Of a stretch of DNA of 5,088 nt, positions 4,944-5,088 are shown piece by piece. The stretch lies in the NCBI GenBank assembly GCA_024636075.1, contig JAGXHS010000054.1, positions 1 through 5,088 of the forward strand, read 5' to 3'. Made by a program: the position numbers and the translations under genes. This DNA is from Propionibacteriaceae bacterium. GTDB taxonomy: Bacteria > Actinomycetota > Actinomycetes > Propionibacteriales > Propionibacteriaceae. The notes beneath the pieces are model-generated. The model ran no database searches and was not told the DNA's origin. It was given only the letters and a program-made list of their open reading frames with translations. How positions within the stretch are numbered: position 1 is the stretch's first letter; each line of letters begins with the position of its first letter.

Positions 4944-5088
4944 ATGGCCGAGATAGCGCAGTTGGCAGAGTCCGCGGGACGTAGGTACACAGCGGTGCGT
5001 GCGCATCTGGATGAGCGGCAGCGTCGGCTGGTGCTGGGCATCGAGGCCACCGAACTTGGACGTGGTGGGATCAAGGCGGTCGCGGCGG
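4944..5088 (+). CDS. ISAzo13-family transposase, N-terminal part
   Basis: Partial gene: the first 48 codons are present and it continues beyond the right edge. The protein starts MAEIAQLAESAGRRYTAV and contains LDERQRRLVLGIEATELGRGG followed by IKAVAA. This is the N-terminal signature of ISAzo13-type transposases, whose LDER-RR-L and LGRGG-AVA motifs precede a helix-turn-helix; the DDE catalytic domain would lie outside the window. ATG at 4944 is the first start after an in-frame TAG at 4932. The terminal inverted repeat of the element should lie between about 4880 and 4943 but cannot be placed without the other end. The orientation is opposite to all other genes here. Whether the copy is intact cannot be judged. 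Confidence 0.82.
   Translation, partial: MAEIAQLAESAGRRYTAVRAHLDERQRRLVLGIEATELGRGGIKAVAA
4944..5088 (+). mobile_element. Left part of an ISAzo13-family insertion sequence
   Basis: Inferred from the transposase N-terminus. The outer boundary is not resolved; it is expected shortly upstream of 4944, in the region that separates the element from the amidohydrolase gene. No target duplication can be checked because the right end is outside the window. Confidence 0.6.

Noticed and set aside
4652..5006. Small minus-strand genes in the gap before the transposase (73 and 80 codons)
   Set aside because: No ribosome site, no family features, overlap with the transposase or the amidohydrolase start, and Pro/Arg-rich composition typical of chance frames.

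Overview
The window looks like chromosome from a high-GC Gram-positive (an actinobacterium). The base composition is G+C-rich with strong third-position G/C. A DUF1707 protein and the actinobacterial type of lone PemK/MazF-like protein are present. Two genes carry a TANNNT box about 6 nt before an ATG, as in leaderless actinobacterial mRNAs. A Propionibacteriales-like host is a guess from the feel of the proteins, not something the sequence proves.

Layout: everything from base 1 to 4655 reads on the minus strand. In transcription order from the right, these are: an M20-family amidohydrolase (4655-3441) followed at once by a stem-loop; a four-helix membrane protein (3325-2696) whose stop overlaps the start of a PemK/MazF-fold protein (2696-2160); a 455-bp non-coding stretch with an ordered 19-bp minisatellite and two copies of a 57-bp element; tRNA-Gly(CCC) (1704-1634); then an apparent operon of a DUF1707/LiaF-C-like protein (1512-862), a small bPH2 (YdbS-like) membrane protein (814-326), and the start of a second bPH2 (YdbT-like) protein that runs off the left edge. 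At the right edge, on the plus strand, an ISAzo13-family transposase begins at 4944 and leaves the window.

The DUF1707/bPH2 group is most simply a cell-envelope or membrane-associated module. The membrane protein and MazF-like gene are probably translationally coupled, with no classical antitoxin visible. The amidohydrolase appears to be its own unit, with a good ribosome binding site, a GTG start and a terminator-like hairpin after its stop.

The least ordinary part is the non-coding region 1811-2142. It has a minisatellite built from a fixed 9-bp core and a 10-bp box in two versions, followed both times by a nearly identical 57-bp element that itself carries 19-bp spacing and small dyads. 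No complete previously unknown system is evident; the membrane protein/MazF pair and the repeat region are the best candidates for a second look.
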